Positions 45,713 through 54,939 are shown, numbered from the stretch's first letter. The stretch: DNA of 64,000 bases from Roseiarcus sp963820795 (GCA_963820795.1 CAWGBJ010000024.1:62001-126000); one strand, 5' to 3'. Made by a program: numbers and translations. Notes: generated from the letters alone by a model not told the origin.

Positions 45713-47140
45713 CTATTGCGCGGAGGCGCCGGAGGGCGCAGTCGCCGGGTCGGGCGCCTCCGGCTTGGCCGTCGCGTCGCCTGGCTTGGCCGGCGGCGTC
45801 GGCGGCGTGTGAAGGGCGAGACGCGCCGGCTTCTCGTTCTGCCCGAGCAACGCGTCCCGCCGCGGCGGCAGAGGCACGTCCGTGGGAATCGGCTGATCCG
45901 GTCCGTCGGCGATCGGCGCCGGCGGAGCCGTTTCCTGGCCGCCAAGATGGAGCCACTTCTTCACGTTCTGCGTGCTCGCGCCCCACAGGCCGCCGGCGAC
46001 GCCGGTCGTCGTCGACGCAAGCGCGACGGCCTGTGGCTGCGGCTGAGCCGCCGCCTGCGGCGGCGCCGGCGCTGGCGAGGCCGCCACCTGAATGTGCGAC
46101 GCCGGAACGCGCCGCCTGGAGGCGTCTGCCGTCGCGACCTTGACCGCGGCCGGGACAGGCTTTGCCCGATCCTCAAGTACGATGTCCTGCGGGCCCGACG
46201 CCAAGGCGTCGGGGTCGCTTGTATCCTTGTAGCCAGCGAAGACCGGGTTCTGGCCGCCATCCGCGTAAACCGTCTGGATCGGCTTGACCCCCTTGGCGAC
46301 GAGTTCGGCGACCTTGGAATTGTCGTCGCTCTCCTTCTCGGCGACCGCCGCCTCGACTGATTCGTCGCGATGCAGCGCCGGACACGGAGCGGTCGCGGAA
46401 ACGGATTCGCTCACGTTCGCGCCGAACACGTAGTGCTTGGCGCAAACCACGACCGAGGGCTCCGTCTTCGTTACCTCGAAGTGGTCCGAGCCATTCTTGA
46501 GCTCCTTCCAGAAATCGATATTCGGGTCGAGACGGTACTTCGCCAGGTTCTCCGCCGTCATGTGGAAGGGATAGGACTGCAGTTGGATTTCGCGCTGCCC
46601 GCCGCGGAAGGCGTCACGGGCGATGGCGTAGATGTCGTTGATCTGGTCGTCGGTCATGGAGAAGCAGCCGGCCGACGAGCAAACGCCGTGCACCATCACA
46701 TTGCCGCCAGTGCGGTCATAGGCGCGGTCATAGGCGTTGGGGTAGCCGACGTTGAAGGCGAGGTAATAGTGGGAGTTCGGGTTCATTTGCCCGGGCGCGA
46801 TCGTATAGAACCCCTCGGGCACCTGCATGTCGCCCTCGCGTTTCTTTGGACCGAGCTGGCCCGACCAGCGGCACATCGGATAGGTCTTCAGGAGGGCGAA
46901 CTGCCCATCCGACTTCATTTTCCAGACTTCGAGCTCGGCCTCCTTCTTGTAAGTGCGAATCAGCACGGGAGAAGAGGGGGTCGTGTCGATCTTCGACATT
47001 TCCGCGAGCGTCGCACTGGAAATCGGATGCTCGGAACGACCCGGTCCCGCATCGAGATAGGATTCATCGCATCCGGCAAGGCCCGTCGCGATCGCGCCCG
47101 TCACGGCTAGCGCCGCAAGGCGCCCGAACGGCAAGCTCAT
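45713..47140 (-). CDS. L,D-transpeptidase family lipoprotein (YkuD)
   Basis: A 475-residue secreted protein. The N-terminus has a lipobox (TGLAGC). The YkuD catalytic domain, about residues 58-170, contains the HGVCSSAGCFSM motif with the nucleophile Cys and His typical of murein L,D-transpeptidases/ErfK-like enzymes. These cross-link peptidoglycan or attach proteins to it. The C-terminal 150 residues are Pro/Ala-rich and probably disordered, perhaps spanning the periplasm. Stop lies 13 bp from the convergent gene. Confidence 0.9.
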   Translation of the reverse strand: MSLPFGRLAALAVTGAIATGLAGCDESYLDAGPGRSEHPISSATLAEMSKIDTTPSSPVLIRTYKKEAELEVWKMKSDGQFALLKTYPMCRWSGQLGPKKREGDMQVPEGFYTIAPGQMNPNSHYYLAFNVGYPNAYDRAYDRTGGNVMVHGVCSSAGCFSMTDDQINDIYAIARDAFRGGQREIQLQSYPFHMTAENLAKYRLDPNIDFWKELKNGSDHFEVTKTEPSVVVCAKHYVFGANVSESVSATAPCPALHRDESVEAAVAEKESDDNSKVAELVAKGVKPIQTVYADGGQNPVFAGYKDTSDPDALASGPQDIVLEDRAKPVPAAVKVATADASRRRVPASHIQVAASPAPAPPQAAAQPQPQAVALASTTTGVAGGLWGASTQNVKKWLHLGGQETAPPAPIADGPDQPIPTDVPLPPRRDALLGQNEKPARLALHTPPTPPAKPGDATAKPEAPDPATAPSGASAQ

Positions 47141-47317
47141 TCATCACCCCGCGTTTGCCCGATCGGCCTTAGCCGATCCGGCCGAAAAAATCCACGCGAC
47201 GGAGTGAAGCGCTCGCCGGCTTACCGACTCGTTAACGCTAATCCTTCGCGCTCGATCCTTTCAATCTGAGAATCAAAAATGAATGGGGTGAAATTGCGGC
47301 GCCTGTGCCGCAATCCC

Positions 47318-47785
47318 TCACCAATGCGCCGGGATCGGTTCAGAGTTGAAGATCTCGGCAATCCGCGCCCGTGTGCTGACGGTCGTCCCTTCCGGCAGGC
47401 CATCGCGCGGAAAGAACCGGGCTTCCTTGATCTCCCAGTCGGGCGCGCGCTCACCGAGGATCGCGAAATCGCGGACGACGTAGACCGCCACATGGTCACG
47501 CCGCGACACCTTCGCGTTGAAAAAAAGGCCGTGCAGAGCCGGCACGCCGTTGAGCGCGACCCTGGCCTCTTCCTCGAGTTCGCGCGCCAGCGTCTGCAGG
47601 CATGTCTCGCCGACCTCGACGCCGCCGCCCGGGAAGTGCCAGCCCGAGACGTAGCCGTGCCGGACGAGGAGAACGCGGTCGGCTTCGTCGATCACTACGC
47701 CGCGCACCCCGAGCGTCAACGGCCGGGTCATCAGGAAGCTCCAGTGGGCGACACGGGCCGGGAGTCGGGTTCGGAACGACGTCAT
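47318..47785 (-). CDS. NUDIX hydrolase
   Basis: A 155-residue protein. The Nudix box reads GVEVGETCLQTLARELEEE (Gx5Ex7REUxEEx pattern), which binds Mg2+ and hydrolyses a nucleoside-diphosphate-linked substrate that cannot be specified. The start is MTSFRTRLP. It is divergent from the phosphoesterase gene. Confidence 0.88.
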   Translation of the reverse strand: MTSFRTRLPARVAHWSFLMTRPLTLGVRGVVIDEADRVLLVRHGYVSGWHFPGGGVEVGETCLQTLARELEEEARVALNGVPALHGLFFNAKVSRRDHVAVYVVRDFAILGERAPDWEIKEARFFPRDGLPEGTTVSTRARIAEIFNSEPIPAHW

Positions 47786-47901
47786 CTTCGATGCATGAAC
47801 CTTCAGATCGGCATTCAGCGCCAGGGTTGTCTTTCGCTTGAAGCGCCCTTATTGCCGCGCGGTCAACGTCGGCGCGCCGCCGCGCTGAAGAACCCAGGCC
47901 C

Positions 47902-48801
47902 ATGGTCTTCACCTTCGCGCATATCACCGACCCGCACCTCGCTCCCGCGCCGATGCCGGGGCTCGCCGATTTCCGGCTCAAGCGCTTCATGGGCTACGTC
48001 AACTGGAAGCGCGGGCGCGAGCGGCTCAACGACATGGGTCTGCTCGAACGGCTCGTCGAGGATTTGCGCGCGCAAGTCCATGACCACGTGGCGGTGACCG
48101 GCGATTTGGTCAATATCGGCATGACGGCCGAATTCCGCCGGGCCGCGCTCTGGATGAAGACGCTCGGCCATCCTCGCGACGTCAGTTTCGTGCCGGGCAA
48201 CCACGACGCCTACGTCCGCACATCGATGGCGCCCTTGCATGCCACCTTCGCGCCGTGGACGACGGGAGATTCCGGATCGGCTGCCTTTCCCTATCTTCGG
48301 GTGCGTGGCGAGGTCGCGATCATCGGCCTCGCTTCTGGCGTGCCGACGGCGCCACTGATGGCGACCGGGCGACTGGGGGCAAGGCAGCTCGACGCCTTCG
48401 CCGAGCTTCTCGATGAAACCGGCTCGAAGGCCCTGGCGCGCGTCGTCCTCATTCATCACCCGCCGTTGGCCAAAGGCGAGCCGCCCTTCCGCGGCCTGAC
48501 CGACGCGGCGGCCTTCGAACGGGTCATCGGCGAGCGCGGCGCCGAGGCGATCCTGCACGGCCATACCCACAAGCAGCTCGTCCGTTCGCTGCCCTCGGGC
48601 GCCGCCCGCACCGTTGGCGGGGCCGTCCCGGTCCTCGGCGCGCCCTCGGCCGCGGCGGCGGCGCACGACCCGCGCTACCGCGCCGCCTACCATCTCGTTC
48701 GGCTCGAGCGCGAAGGCGGGCTCTGGCGGGTCAGCGCCCGCGTGCGCGGGCTCGCGCTCGACAGCGAGGCGATCGGCGAGCGCGGGGCGCTCGCGGTGTG
48801 A
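47902..48801 (+). CDS. Metallophosphoesterase
   Basis: A 299-residue calcineurin-like phosphoesterase. Metal ligands are visible in HITDPHL, VTGDLVN, PGNHDAY, IHHPPL and HGHTH, a full dinuclear site. The overall form resembles cyclic-nucleotide or UDP-diacylglucosamine-type phosphoesterases; no substrate can be named. Alone between a NUDIX gene and a small membrane protein. Confidence 0.9.
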   Translation: MVFTFAHITDPHLAPAPMPGLADFRLKRFMGYVNWKRGRERLNDMGLLERLVEDLRAQVHDHVAVTGDLVNIGMTAEFRRAALWMKTLGHPRDVSFVPGNHDAYVRTSMAPLHATFAPWTTGDSGSAAFPYLRVRGEVAIIGLASGVPTAPLMATGRLGARQLDAFAELLDETGSKALARVVLIHHPPLAKGEPPFRGLTDAAAFERVIGERGAEAILHGHTHKQLVRSLPSGAARTVGGAVPVLGAPSAAAAAHDPRYRAAYHLVRLEREGGLWRVSARVRGLALDSEAIGERGALAV

Positions 48802-48948
48802 ACGCGGGATCGTTCCGGAGCGCTTGCGTCGCTTAGCGCCCGGCTGCGGCGGCATCGTGGCGTTGCGGTCGATCTCCTGCCGGCGGCGATGTTGGGCTGA
48901 AAAGACATGACGCGGCGGCGGTCGCCGACCTGCTGCGGGTTACGGACT

Positions 48949-48964
48949 GTGACGTACGTCACTG
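48949..48964 (+). promoter_or_regulatory. CRP/FNR-like palindromic site
   Basis: TGTGA-CGTACG-TCACT matches the CRP half-site spacing TGTGA-N6-TCACA in nine of ten positions. Its 14-bp core, GTGACGTACGTCAC, is a perfect palindrome. It lies 89 bp upstream of the small membrane-protein gene at 49053. The binding protein is not known. Confidence 0.55.
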
Positions 48965-49052
48965 CAAATCGCCGTCGGTTAGGCTTAGTCTTCCGTTGTG
49001 CGGTGAACCGCCAGCGTTTTGGCAAGCGACCGGTTCACGCGGAGATGGGAAG

Positions 49053-49253
49053 ATGTACGGAATTACACAGCAATCGGGCTCGTACGCAATTCTGGTCAAC
49101 GACCGGAACGAGCGGCAATTGACGATCGCTCTTGCGGCGATCCTCGTCGTCTGGTCGATGGCGTTTGCGCTGACCTTTGCTTCGGCTCATTTCGGCCCGC
49201 ATTCGGCGCGTTGGTCTGAGAGCCCAGTGGCCACCTCGACGATTGCGCAGTGA
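49053..49253 (+). CDS. Small single-pass membrane protein
   Basis: A 66-residue protein starting MYGITQQSGSYAILVNDRNERQ, with one hydrophobic segment at about residues 25-45 (TIALAAILVVWSMAFALTFA) and a polar C-terminus. The ATG has a purine-rich GGAGATGGGA upstream. No family is recognised. The upstream CRP-like palindrome suggests regulated expression. Confidence 0.6.
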   Translation: MYGITQQSGSYAILVNDRNERQLTIALAAILVVWSMAFALTFASAHFGPHSARWSESPVATSTIAQ

Positions 49254-49359
49254 CGATTGGGGGACGGTCCTCCCGTCGGCGAAGCAGCCGACCTCGAGCG
49301 GCGAGCGCCAGAGGGCGGGCGCGGTTAAGTCGCCCGCGGCGGAAGATGTCCTAGCCGCC

Positions 49360-49653
49360 TCACGGCAGGGAGTGCACGATGACCGGCCCGGCCGTCGCCG
49401 TGGCTTGGCCGACAACGAAGGGCGCGAGGTTCTTTTCGATCCAGGCGAGCGCGCGGCGATTGGATTCCTCCGCCTCGTCGACCTTGTTGAAGATGCTCAC
49501 CGCCGTCACCGTGTCGTCCGGGGCGTAGATCACGTAATAACCCATGAAGCCTGAGACGCCGCTGATGATCGGCACGGCGCCCTTGATCTTTTCGGCGAGC
49601 TCATCGGCCATCCCGGGCCGGGCCTTCACCTGACGGATTGCGGCGTACATCAT
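49360..49653 (-). CDS. ABM-like (dimeric alpha+beta barrel) protein
   Basis: A 97-residue protein, MMYAAIRQVKARPGMADELAEKIKGAVPIISGVSGFMGYYVIYAPDD in form, which matches the antibiotic-biosynthesis-monooxygenase-like ferredoxin fold by pattern (beta strand, helix, glycine turn, strand). Whether it is catalytic is unknown. Confidence 0.75.
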   Translation of the reverse strand: MMYAAIRQVKARPGMADELAEKIKGAVPIISGVSGFMGYYVIYAPDDTVTAVSIFNKVDEAEESNRRALAWIEKNLAPFVVGQATATAGPVIVHSLP

Positions 49654-49770
49654 ATCCTCCCCTGGCTAGGGCGATTTGCAAACACGAGCGGCCCTTTGAT
49701 TGGCTCGCGCTGACCGGCCTGCACATTACGCCGCTGCCGCGCCATGCGCCACCGTCGGCGGCGCTCGGGC

Positions 49771-51153
49771 TTAAGCGCTTTCGCGTCCCTCCGGCGCCGG
49801 CAGAGCGGACGCGGCGGCGCCGAGGGTTCGTCCGCTCGGCAGCATTCGCTTGACCGCGCTCGAGGCGACAGCGACGCCCTGGTTGGCGTAGGTCTCGTGA
49901 TTGCGCTCGATTTCGGCAAGATCGTAGCGATAGTTGACCATCACGCCGTAGGACTCGAACAGGCCCTTGACCGACAGATCGCCCATCCAGTTGATCCGCT
50001 CGAGCCGCGCGCCATTGCCGAGATGGAAGCGCGCTACCGAATCCATCACCCGCCCGTCCGGGCGGCGCGCCTTGAGGAAATAATAGGCGGCCAGCGGCTC
50101 CAGCACCCGCCGCATGCGCTCCGCGCTTTCCGCGTCGGACGCCCAGCGCTCGTCGCGTCCGCGTTCGCGCGCCTGCCTGACGAGCGGCTCGACGGCCGGG
50201 TCCTCGTTCGTCTCGATCCAGGCGCGCAGGCCTGGGACGGGCGACAGGGTGACGAAGGTTTCGATCCGCGGCAGTTCGCGGCGGATCTCCTCGACGACCT
50301 GCTTGATCAGGAAGTTGCCGAAACTCACACTGGAGAGACCCCGCTGGCAGTTCGAAATCGAATAGAACGTCGCGACCCGCGCCTGATCCTTGGCGACATC
50401 GGCGCGCTTTTCCGCCAGGAGCGGCGCGATCGCGTCCGGCGCCGCCAGGGTCAGCGCCACCTCGACGAAGATCAGCGGCTCGTCGACGAGCGCGGGGTGG
50501 AAAAAGGCATAGCAGCGCCGATCCGCCGGATCGATGCGTCGGCGCAAATCGTCCCAGTCGCGGATCTCGTGCACCGCCTCGTAGCGAATGATCTTTTCCA
50601 GGATCGCCGCCGGGGAGGACCAGTCGATGCGACGCAAAACCAGAAATCCGCGGTTGAACCACGACGCGAAGAGATGCTGGAAATCGCGGTCGACAACGTC
50701 GAGCGAGCGGTCCTCGCGCGCCAACTCGAGGAGGTCCGCGCGCATCGCGACCAGCGCCGCCGTGCCGCCCGGCGCGCGATTGAGCCGCCGGAACAGCTCC
50801 TGCCGGCGCGGCTCGGTCGCATAGTGGATGTCGCTCGCCGCCAATTCGTCGCCTGTCGCGACAAAGCGTGCAACCGCGTCCTCGACGCGTTTCGGATCGG
50901 ACCCGAAGCCATTCGCCAGCGCGCCAAACAGCGCGCTCTTGTCGGCCTCCGAAAGGCTGCGGTAGCGGGCGAGGATTTCGCTGGCGAGCGCCACGCCCGA
51001 GGCTTCGCCGCGCCCGGTCAGAAGCGCACCGCACATATCGATGAGCGAGCCGGTCCGGTTCTCCCCGTCGCGCGGCCAGGCGGTCAGCTTCAAGACCGAC
51101 CGGCCGCGTTCGGCGATCGAAGCCAGAAGATCGGAAAAGAACGCGCTGTCCAT
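49771..51153 (-). CDS. Malonyl-CoA decarboxylase
   Basis: A 460-residue enzyme converting malonyl-CoA to acetyl-CoA and CO2. The N-terminal helical domain is followed by the catalytic GNAT-like domain, with the Ser in CQRGLSSVSFGNFLIKQV and the His in FHLGNGARLERINW matching the family's active-site pair. The start is MDSAFFSDLL, where homology begins; an 89-residue upstream extension is unlikely. In rhizobia such enzymes (MatA) support malonate use, but matB and matC are not adjacent, so it may instead adjust malonyl-CoA levels. Confidence 0.92.
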   Translation of the reverse strand: MDSAFFSDLLASIAERGRSVLKLTAWPRDGENRTGSLIDMCGALLTGRGEASGVALASEILARYRSLSEADKSALFGALANGFGSDPKRVEDAVARFVATGDELAASDIHYATEPRRQELFRRLNRAPGGTAALVAMRADLLELAREDRSLDVVDRDFQHLFASWFNRGFLVLRRIDWSSPAAILEKIIRYEAVHEIRDWDDLRRRIDPADRRCYAFFHPALVDEPLIFVEVALTLAAPDAIAPLLAEKRADVAKDQARVATFYSISNCQRGLSSVSFGNFLIKQVVEEIRRELPRIETFVTLSPVPGLRAWIETNEDPAVEPLVRQARERGRDERWASDAESAERMRRVLEPLAAYYFLKARRPDGRVMDSVARFHLGNGARLERINWMGDLSVKGLFESYGVMVNYRYDLAEIERNHETYANQGVAVASSAVKRMLPSGRTLGAAASALPAPEGRESA

Positions 51154-51379
51154 CTCGCCGCCCTGCCCGCCACGCAACGATTCGCGGCATGGAAACCGCC
51201 CCGGATGTCGTGGCGGCGCATCAAGAATTAAGCCGATCAGCGCCAGCCGGTCATGACGACGCCAGCCCGCCGACACACGGATGCCCATGTGACCGGACAA
51301 TCTTGACCCGCGACTTCGGCGCAAATCCGGCGGGGAGGCTCGCAAGCCGCGCTCGCCCCGCCAAACTCCGGGCAAATCT

Positions 51380-52105
51380 CTAGAAGGGCGCTGCGCCCCC
51401 CATCCAATGCGTCCAGACATCGTGCAGGCGGAACGTCCAGGCGAAATAGCCGGCGATGGCCATGAGACAGATCAGCGTAATCGAGCCCAGCGTCATCACG
51501 ACGAAACTCAGCGCGTCGCCGAGGCCCTGGACGAATGTCCGCCGGGGGGGCGCGGCAGCAGCTTGCGGCGCAAGCGACGGGGCCGCCTCCGGGGAAGACG
51601 AGGCGGGTTCCGGCTCGCCGACGCCCGATCCGGCGCCGCGCGCCGGCCAAGTGGCGGGATCGCGCTTTTCCGGGTCCGCGCTTTCCGCCGCAAGCGCGCG
51701 TTCCCGCTCGACGAGCCGGCGCGCGACATAGTTGGTGACGGCGGCGACGACCCTGTCGATCTGCTGGCTCTCGGCGATCAGCACGCGGCCGTGCAGCGTG
51801 TCCTGAAAGAAGCGGTAGGTCCGCCGGTCGCGCCCCATGTCGACGAACGCGACCATGTCGAGAAAAAGGCGCGGATGCTCGCCATGGCTCAAGGTCAGAT
51901 CGAACATGTCGACGCCCGGCGGCGCCTGCCGGACGACGGGCTTGAGCGCGCTTTCGAGCAGCGCCAGTCGTCCCGCTTCGATTTCGCGCAATTCCGCGAC
52001 CGCTTCGGCGCGCTCGGCGTTTTCGATCCGGGCCCGTCTGACCGCGGCGGCCAGGTCGATCTTCTCGACCTTCGGCGCCTGAGGAACCTCGGGCTTGTCG
52101 TCCAT
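51380..52105 (-). CDS. Hypothetical membrane-anchored protein
   Basis: A 241-residue protein. The first 60 residues are helical with heptad-like spacing (AAVRRARIENAERAEAVAELREIEAGRLALLES). A folded middle part follows (VDMFDLTLSHGEHPRLFLDMVAFVDMGRDRRTYRFFQDTLHGRVLI). Then comes a Pro/Ala linker and a C-terminal transmembrane segment near 205-230 (DALSFVVMTLGSITLICLMAI). Similar proteins occur in Hyphomicrobiales without known function. The start may be MDDKPEV or an upstream ATG. Confidence 0.7.
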   Translation of the reverse strand: MDDKPEVPQAPKVEKIDLAAAVRRARIENAERAEAVAELREIEAGRLALLESALKPVVRQAPPGVDMFDLTLSHGEHPRLFLDMVAFVDMGRDRRTYRFFQDTLHGRVLIAESQQIDRVVAAVTNYVARRLVERERALAAESADPEKRDPATWPARGAGSGVGEPEPASSSPEAAPSLAPQAAAAPPRRTFVQGLGDALSFVVMTLGSITLICLMAIAGYFAWTFRLHDVWTHWMGGAAPF

Positions 52106-52351
52106 CGCGTCGGTTCCCAAACTCACCACTTGGCTCCCCGTGGCCTCGCCTTTAATCCGGGAATCGCTGACTTTCCATGGGAAAGCTAGCGATTCGCGTG
52201 TCTGACTTCAAATTGCGGCGGAGATTGACGTCCGGTGCGGCGGCTGTACGGTTATTCCTGGTCGGAACGGCAGGCGACGGCTCGGCGCCATTGATCCGGG
52301 CGCAGCGCCGGCCGCGGCCTGATGGCGGCCCATCGGGAGCGTCTGAACCCA

Positions 52352-53269
52352 ATGAGCCCTACGGATCTAATGGATTTCTCGCCCGAAGTCGCGGACGCAC
52401 GGTCGCGACACAGGCCGATCGTCGCCCTCGAATCGACCATCATCACGCACGGCATGCCTTATCCGCGCAATGTCGAAACCGCGCGCCTGGTCGAGGAGGC
52501 GGCGCGGGCGGCCGGCGCGGTTCCGGCGACCATCGCGGTCGTCGACGGCCGCTTCCGGGTCGGGCTCGAGGGGCATGAAATCGAAAGCCTCGGCCAGCTC
52601 TCGGGCGGAGTCGTCAAGGCCTCCCGGCGCGATCTCGCGCCGGTCGCGGCGCGGCACGGCTCGGCGGGCACCACGGTCGCGGCGACGATGTTCATCGCTG
52701 GGCTGGCGGGGATCGAGATCTTCGCCACTGGCGGCATTGGCGGCGTCCATCGCGGCGCGGAGGAGACCTTTGACATTTCCGCTGATCTTGTCGAACTGTC
52801 GCGCACCCGCGTCGCCGTCGTCTGCGCCGGGGCGAAATCGATTCTCGACATCGAAAAGACGCTCGAATTCCTGGAGACTCAGGGGGTGGCGATCGTCGGC
52901 TACCGCTGCGACGAATTCCCCGCCTTCTACGCCCGCTCGTCCGGCTTCAGGCTCGACCACCGCTGCGACGGCCTCAAGGATCTCGCCCGCATGATCCGCC
53001 TGCAGCGCGAGGTCGGCCCCGGCGGACTGTTGATCGCCAACCCGATCCCGCAGGATCAGGCGCTCGAGCAGGCGATGATCGAGGAGCGCATCGGGGAGGC
53101 GGTCAAGGAGGCGAAGGAGCAGGGCGTCGCCAAGAAGGAGGCGACGCCATTCCTTCTGCAGCGCGTCGTCGAACTGACCGGCGGCCGCAGCCTCGAGGCC
53201 AACATCGCGCTGATCAGGAACAACGCCGTGCTCGCCGCGCAGACGGCGGTCGAGCTGGCGCGGTTGTAA
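52352..53269 (+). CDS. psuG: Pseudouridine-5'-phosphate glycosidase
   Basis: A 305-residue PsuG protein: ALESTIITHGMPYPRNVETA at the start, ATMFIAGLAGIEIFATGGIGGVHRGAEETFDISADL with the Lys/Asp catalytic region, and NPIPQDQALEQAMIEE. It splits pseudouridine 5'-phosphate to uracil and ribose 5-phosphate. The PfkB kinase 660 bp downstream is a natural PsuK partner, phosphorylating pseudouridine. Start ATG 52352 follows GGGAGCG. Confidence 0.92.
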   Translation: MSPTDLMDFSPEVADARSRHRPIVALESTIITHGMPYPRNVETARLVEEAARAAGAVPATIAVVDGRFRVGLEGHEIESLGQLSGGVVKASRRDLAPVAARHGSAGTTVAATMFIAGLAGIEIFATGGIGGVHRGAEETFDISADLVELSRTRVAVVCAGAKSILDIEKTLEFLETQGVAIVGYRCDEFPAFYARSSGFRLDHRCDGLKDLARMIRLQREVGPGGLLIANPIPQDQALEQAMIEERIGEAVKEAKEQGVAKKEATPFLLQRVVELTGGRSLEANIALIRNNAVLAAQTAVELARL

Positions 53270-53801
53270 GCGCGCGGTCTGTGTCGGCGACATCGCGAGG
53301 GGTGGGCGCGCATCAGCGCGCCGCATGGCGCGGATCCCATGATGCGCTCGGGTTGAACCGTCGCCGCAGGGCCAGAAGCGAAGGACCGGATAACGAAATC
53401 TTGCCGATCCTTTGCCCGCCGGCGATCCTGACGCGTTGGCGGAAACAAGGCCATTCCCCTGTTCCTGCCTGCCAACAGGGCGAATCGCTCCCGCCGCTCC
53501 TCGAGCGATTGCACAAATCCATGGTTTTTATGTCCCTGAGCGGATGCGCTCATGTGGAAGGGAAAGACAGAACAGGGGGACTAATCCCCCTGTTGAGCCC
53601 CTTGACAGGAGGGGCCGATGGGGAGAGCGCGAAGCTGAAAACCGACTTGATCGTCAAGAAAATCTAAACGAAGGCGCCGGGAGCCGCCGCCACCGCGCGT
53701 TTTAAGTGAGGATAGCGCCATATCTGATTGATTTTGCGAATGTAACCGGCCTCACTACCGGGTTTCTGTGGAGTCTCCCCGCTTTTTTACAGGAGGCTAT
53801 A

Positions 53802-53930
53802 ATGCCAAAGGCCCTTCTTCATGATTCACGCTTGGCGCAAACTCATTGCCCAGCCGGCCATGATCAACTCCATCGGCATTCCAGACTGGCCCCCCATCGG
53901 TCAAACCCCATGACTCTTGGTATAATATAA
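53802..53930 (+). CDS. Possible 42-residue peptide in a low-GC patch
   Basis: The frame MPKALLHDSRLAQTHCPAGHD… ends at TAA 53928-53930. AGGAGG at 53791-53796 is an ideal ribosome-binding site. The composition is His-rich and unlike known domains, and a competing 30-residue frame on the same strand begins at about 53820. Either may be the remnant of a longer mobile gene. Confidence 0.3.
   Translation: MPKALLHDSRLAQTHCPAGHDQLHRHSRLAPHRSNPMTLGII
53921..53926 (+). promoter_or_regulatory. Consensus -10 box before the kinase gene
   Basis: A perfect TATAAT is followed six bases later by GTG 53933, the first codon of the longest kinase frame. The matching -35 (GGTCAA near 53899) is weak. If used, the transcript would start at or next to the GTG. 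Confidence 0.45.
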
Positions 53931-53932
53931 TT

Positions 53933-54874
53933 GTGCAGAGTCCCTGCAAGAGGGGCAGGGAGAAAGCGGCTGCAACACTGAGCGCTTCGACAACCCGCGT
54001 CCCCCGCATCCTGGTCATCGGCGATGTGATGACGGACGTCATCGTTCGCCCGGAGGGGCCGATGGCGCGCGGCTCCGACCGGCGGGCGGCGATCGCCATC
54101 GAACCCGGCGGATCGGCCGCCAACCAGGCGGCCTGGCTGGCGTCGTTCGGCGCCGCGGTCGATTTCGTCGCCCGGGTCGGCGCAAGCGACGTCGCGGCCG
54201 AATCGGCGCGCCTGGGAGACGCCGGCGTCACGCCGCATCTCGCCGGCGATCCGGACCGGCCGAGCGGCCGCCTCGCCGCGCTGATCGACCCCGGCGGCGA
54301 GCGCAGCTTCTTTACCGACCGCGGCGCGAACGAGGCGCTCGCCGCCGCCGACATTCCCGACGCCCTGATCGCCGGCGCTTCGCTGATCCATCTCTCCGGC
54401 TATTGCTTCTTCGCGCCTTCGTCGCGCGCGGCGGCGCTCGACGTCATGCGCCGCGCGGGCACGACGCCGGTCAGCGTCGATCCGGCCTCGGCGGAATTCC
54501 TGCGCGAAATAGGCCCGACAAAATTTCTCGAATGGACGAAGGGCGCTGCGATCCTCTTCCCCAACGCGGAGGAAGCGGCCGTCCTCACGCAAGCCGACGA
54601 TGCGGAAATCCAGTGCGCGCGCCTCGCCGCGCTCTACCCCCTTGTCGTGGTCAAGCGAGGCGCGGCTGGATGCGGGGCGGCTCAGGGTCAGCGGCGCTGG
54701 CGTGTTCCCGCGCGCAAAGTTGAAGCGGTCGACGCGACCGGCGCCGGCGACGCCTTCGTCGCTGCCTTTCTCGCCGCCCGGCTTCAGGGCGCGGAGATCG
54801 AAGCGGCGCTGAAGGGCGCGGTCGCCGCGGGGTCTGACGCCGCGACGCGGGTCGGGGGAAGGCCGAAGAGATAG
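53933..54874 (+). CDS. PfkB family carbohydrate kinase, probable pseudouridine kinase
   Basis: About 313 residues. The PfkB fold is clear: ILVIGDVMTDVIVRPEGP at the N-terminus, PGGSAANQAAWLASFGAAVDFV, and the C-terminal signature VDATGAGDAFVAAFLAA with the catalytic Asp. Ribokinase-type kinases beside psuG usually phosphorylate pseudouridine, but ribose or another sugar is possible. The start is unclear: GTG 53933 seems leaderless after TATAAT, whereas a later CTG after GCAGGGAGAAAG would shorten it by about 15 residues. Confidence 0.85.
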   Translation: MQSPCKRGREKAAATLSASTTRVPRILVIGDVMTDVIVRPEGPMARGSDRRAAIAIEPGGSAANQAAWLASFGAAVDFVARVGASDVAAESARLGDAGVTPHLAGDPDRPSGRLAALIDPGGERSFFTDRGANEALAAADIPDALIAGASLIHLSGYCFFAPSSRAAALDVMRRAGTTPVSVDPASAEFLREIGPTKFLEWTKGAAILFPNAEEAAVLTQADDAEIQCARLAALYPLVVVKRGAAGCGAAQGQRRWRVPARKVEAVDATGAGDAFVAAFLAARLQGAEIEAALKGAVAAGSDAATRVGGRPKR

Positions 54875-54939
54875 CCGTCATCGAAAGGGATCATTGTAAC
54901 TTCCCCGGGCGCTTGTGGGTTATCTGTTTGCGCTCGCCC
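54875..54939. other. Short gap between the kinase gene and MITE-like copy 1
   Basis: 65 bp with no recognised element; it precedes the repeat below. Confidence 0.4.

Larger units (their letters stand above)
53270..53932. other. Intergenic region with a strong hairpin and a low-GC patch
   Basis: No assignable gene. A perfect hairpin lies at 53571-53594 (arms AACAGGGGGA and TCCCCCTGTT, four-base loop). From about 53700 the GC content drops. There the sequence carries AGGAGG five bases before an ATG at 53802 opening a 42-residue frame, plus an overlapping second frame (MIHAWRKLIAQPAMINSIGI) of 30 residues. Neither is recognised. The patch ends in TATAAT (53921-53926). Confidence 0.45.

Noticed and set aside
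44878..46143. Apparent 421-residue BolA extension
   Set aside because: The tail is Arg/Ala-rich shadow sequence over two other genes; adding one G in 45135-45138 restores a normal BolA end.
53281..53667. 128-codon plus-strand frame after psuG
   Set aside because: No ribosome-binding site, low-complexity start and no domain; it spans a hairpin.
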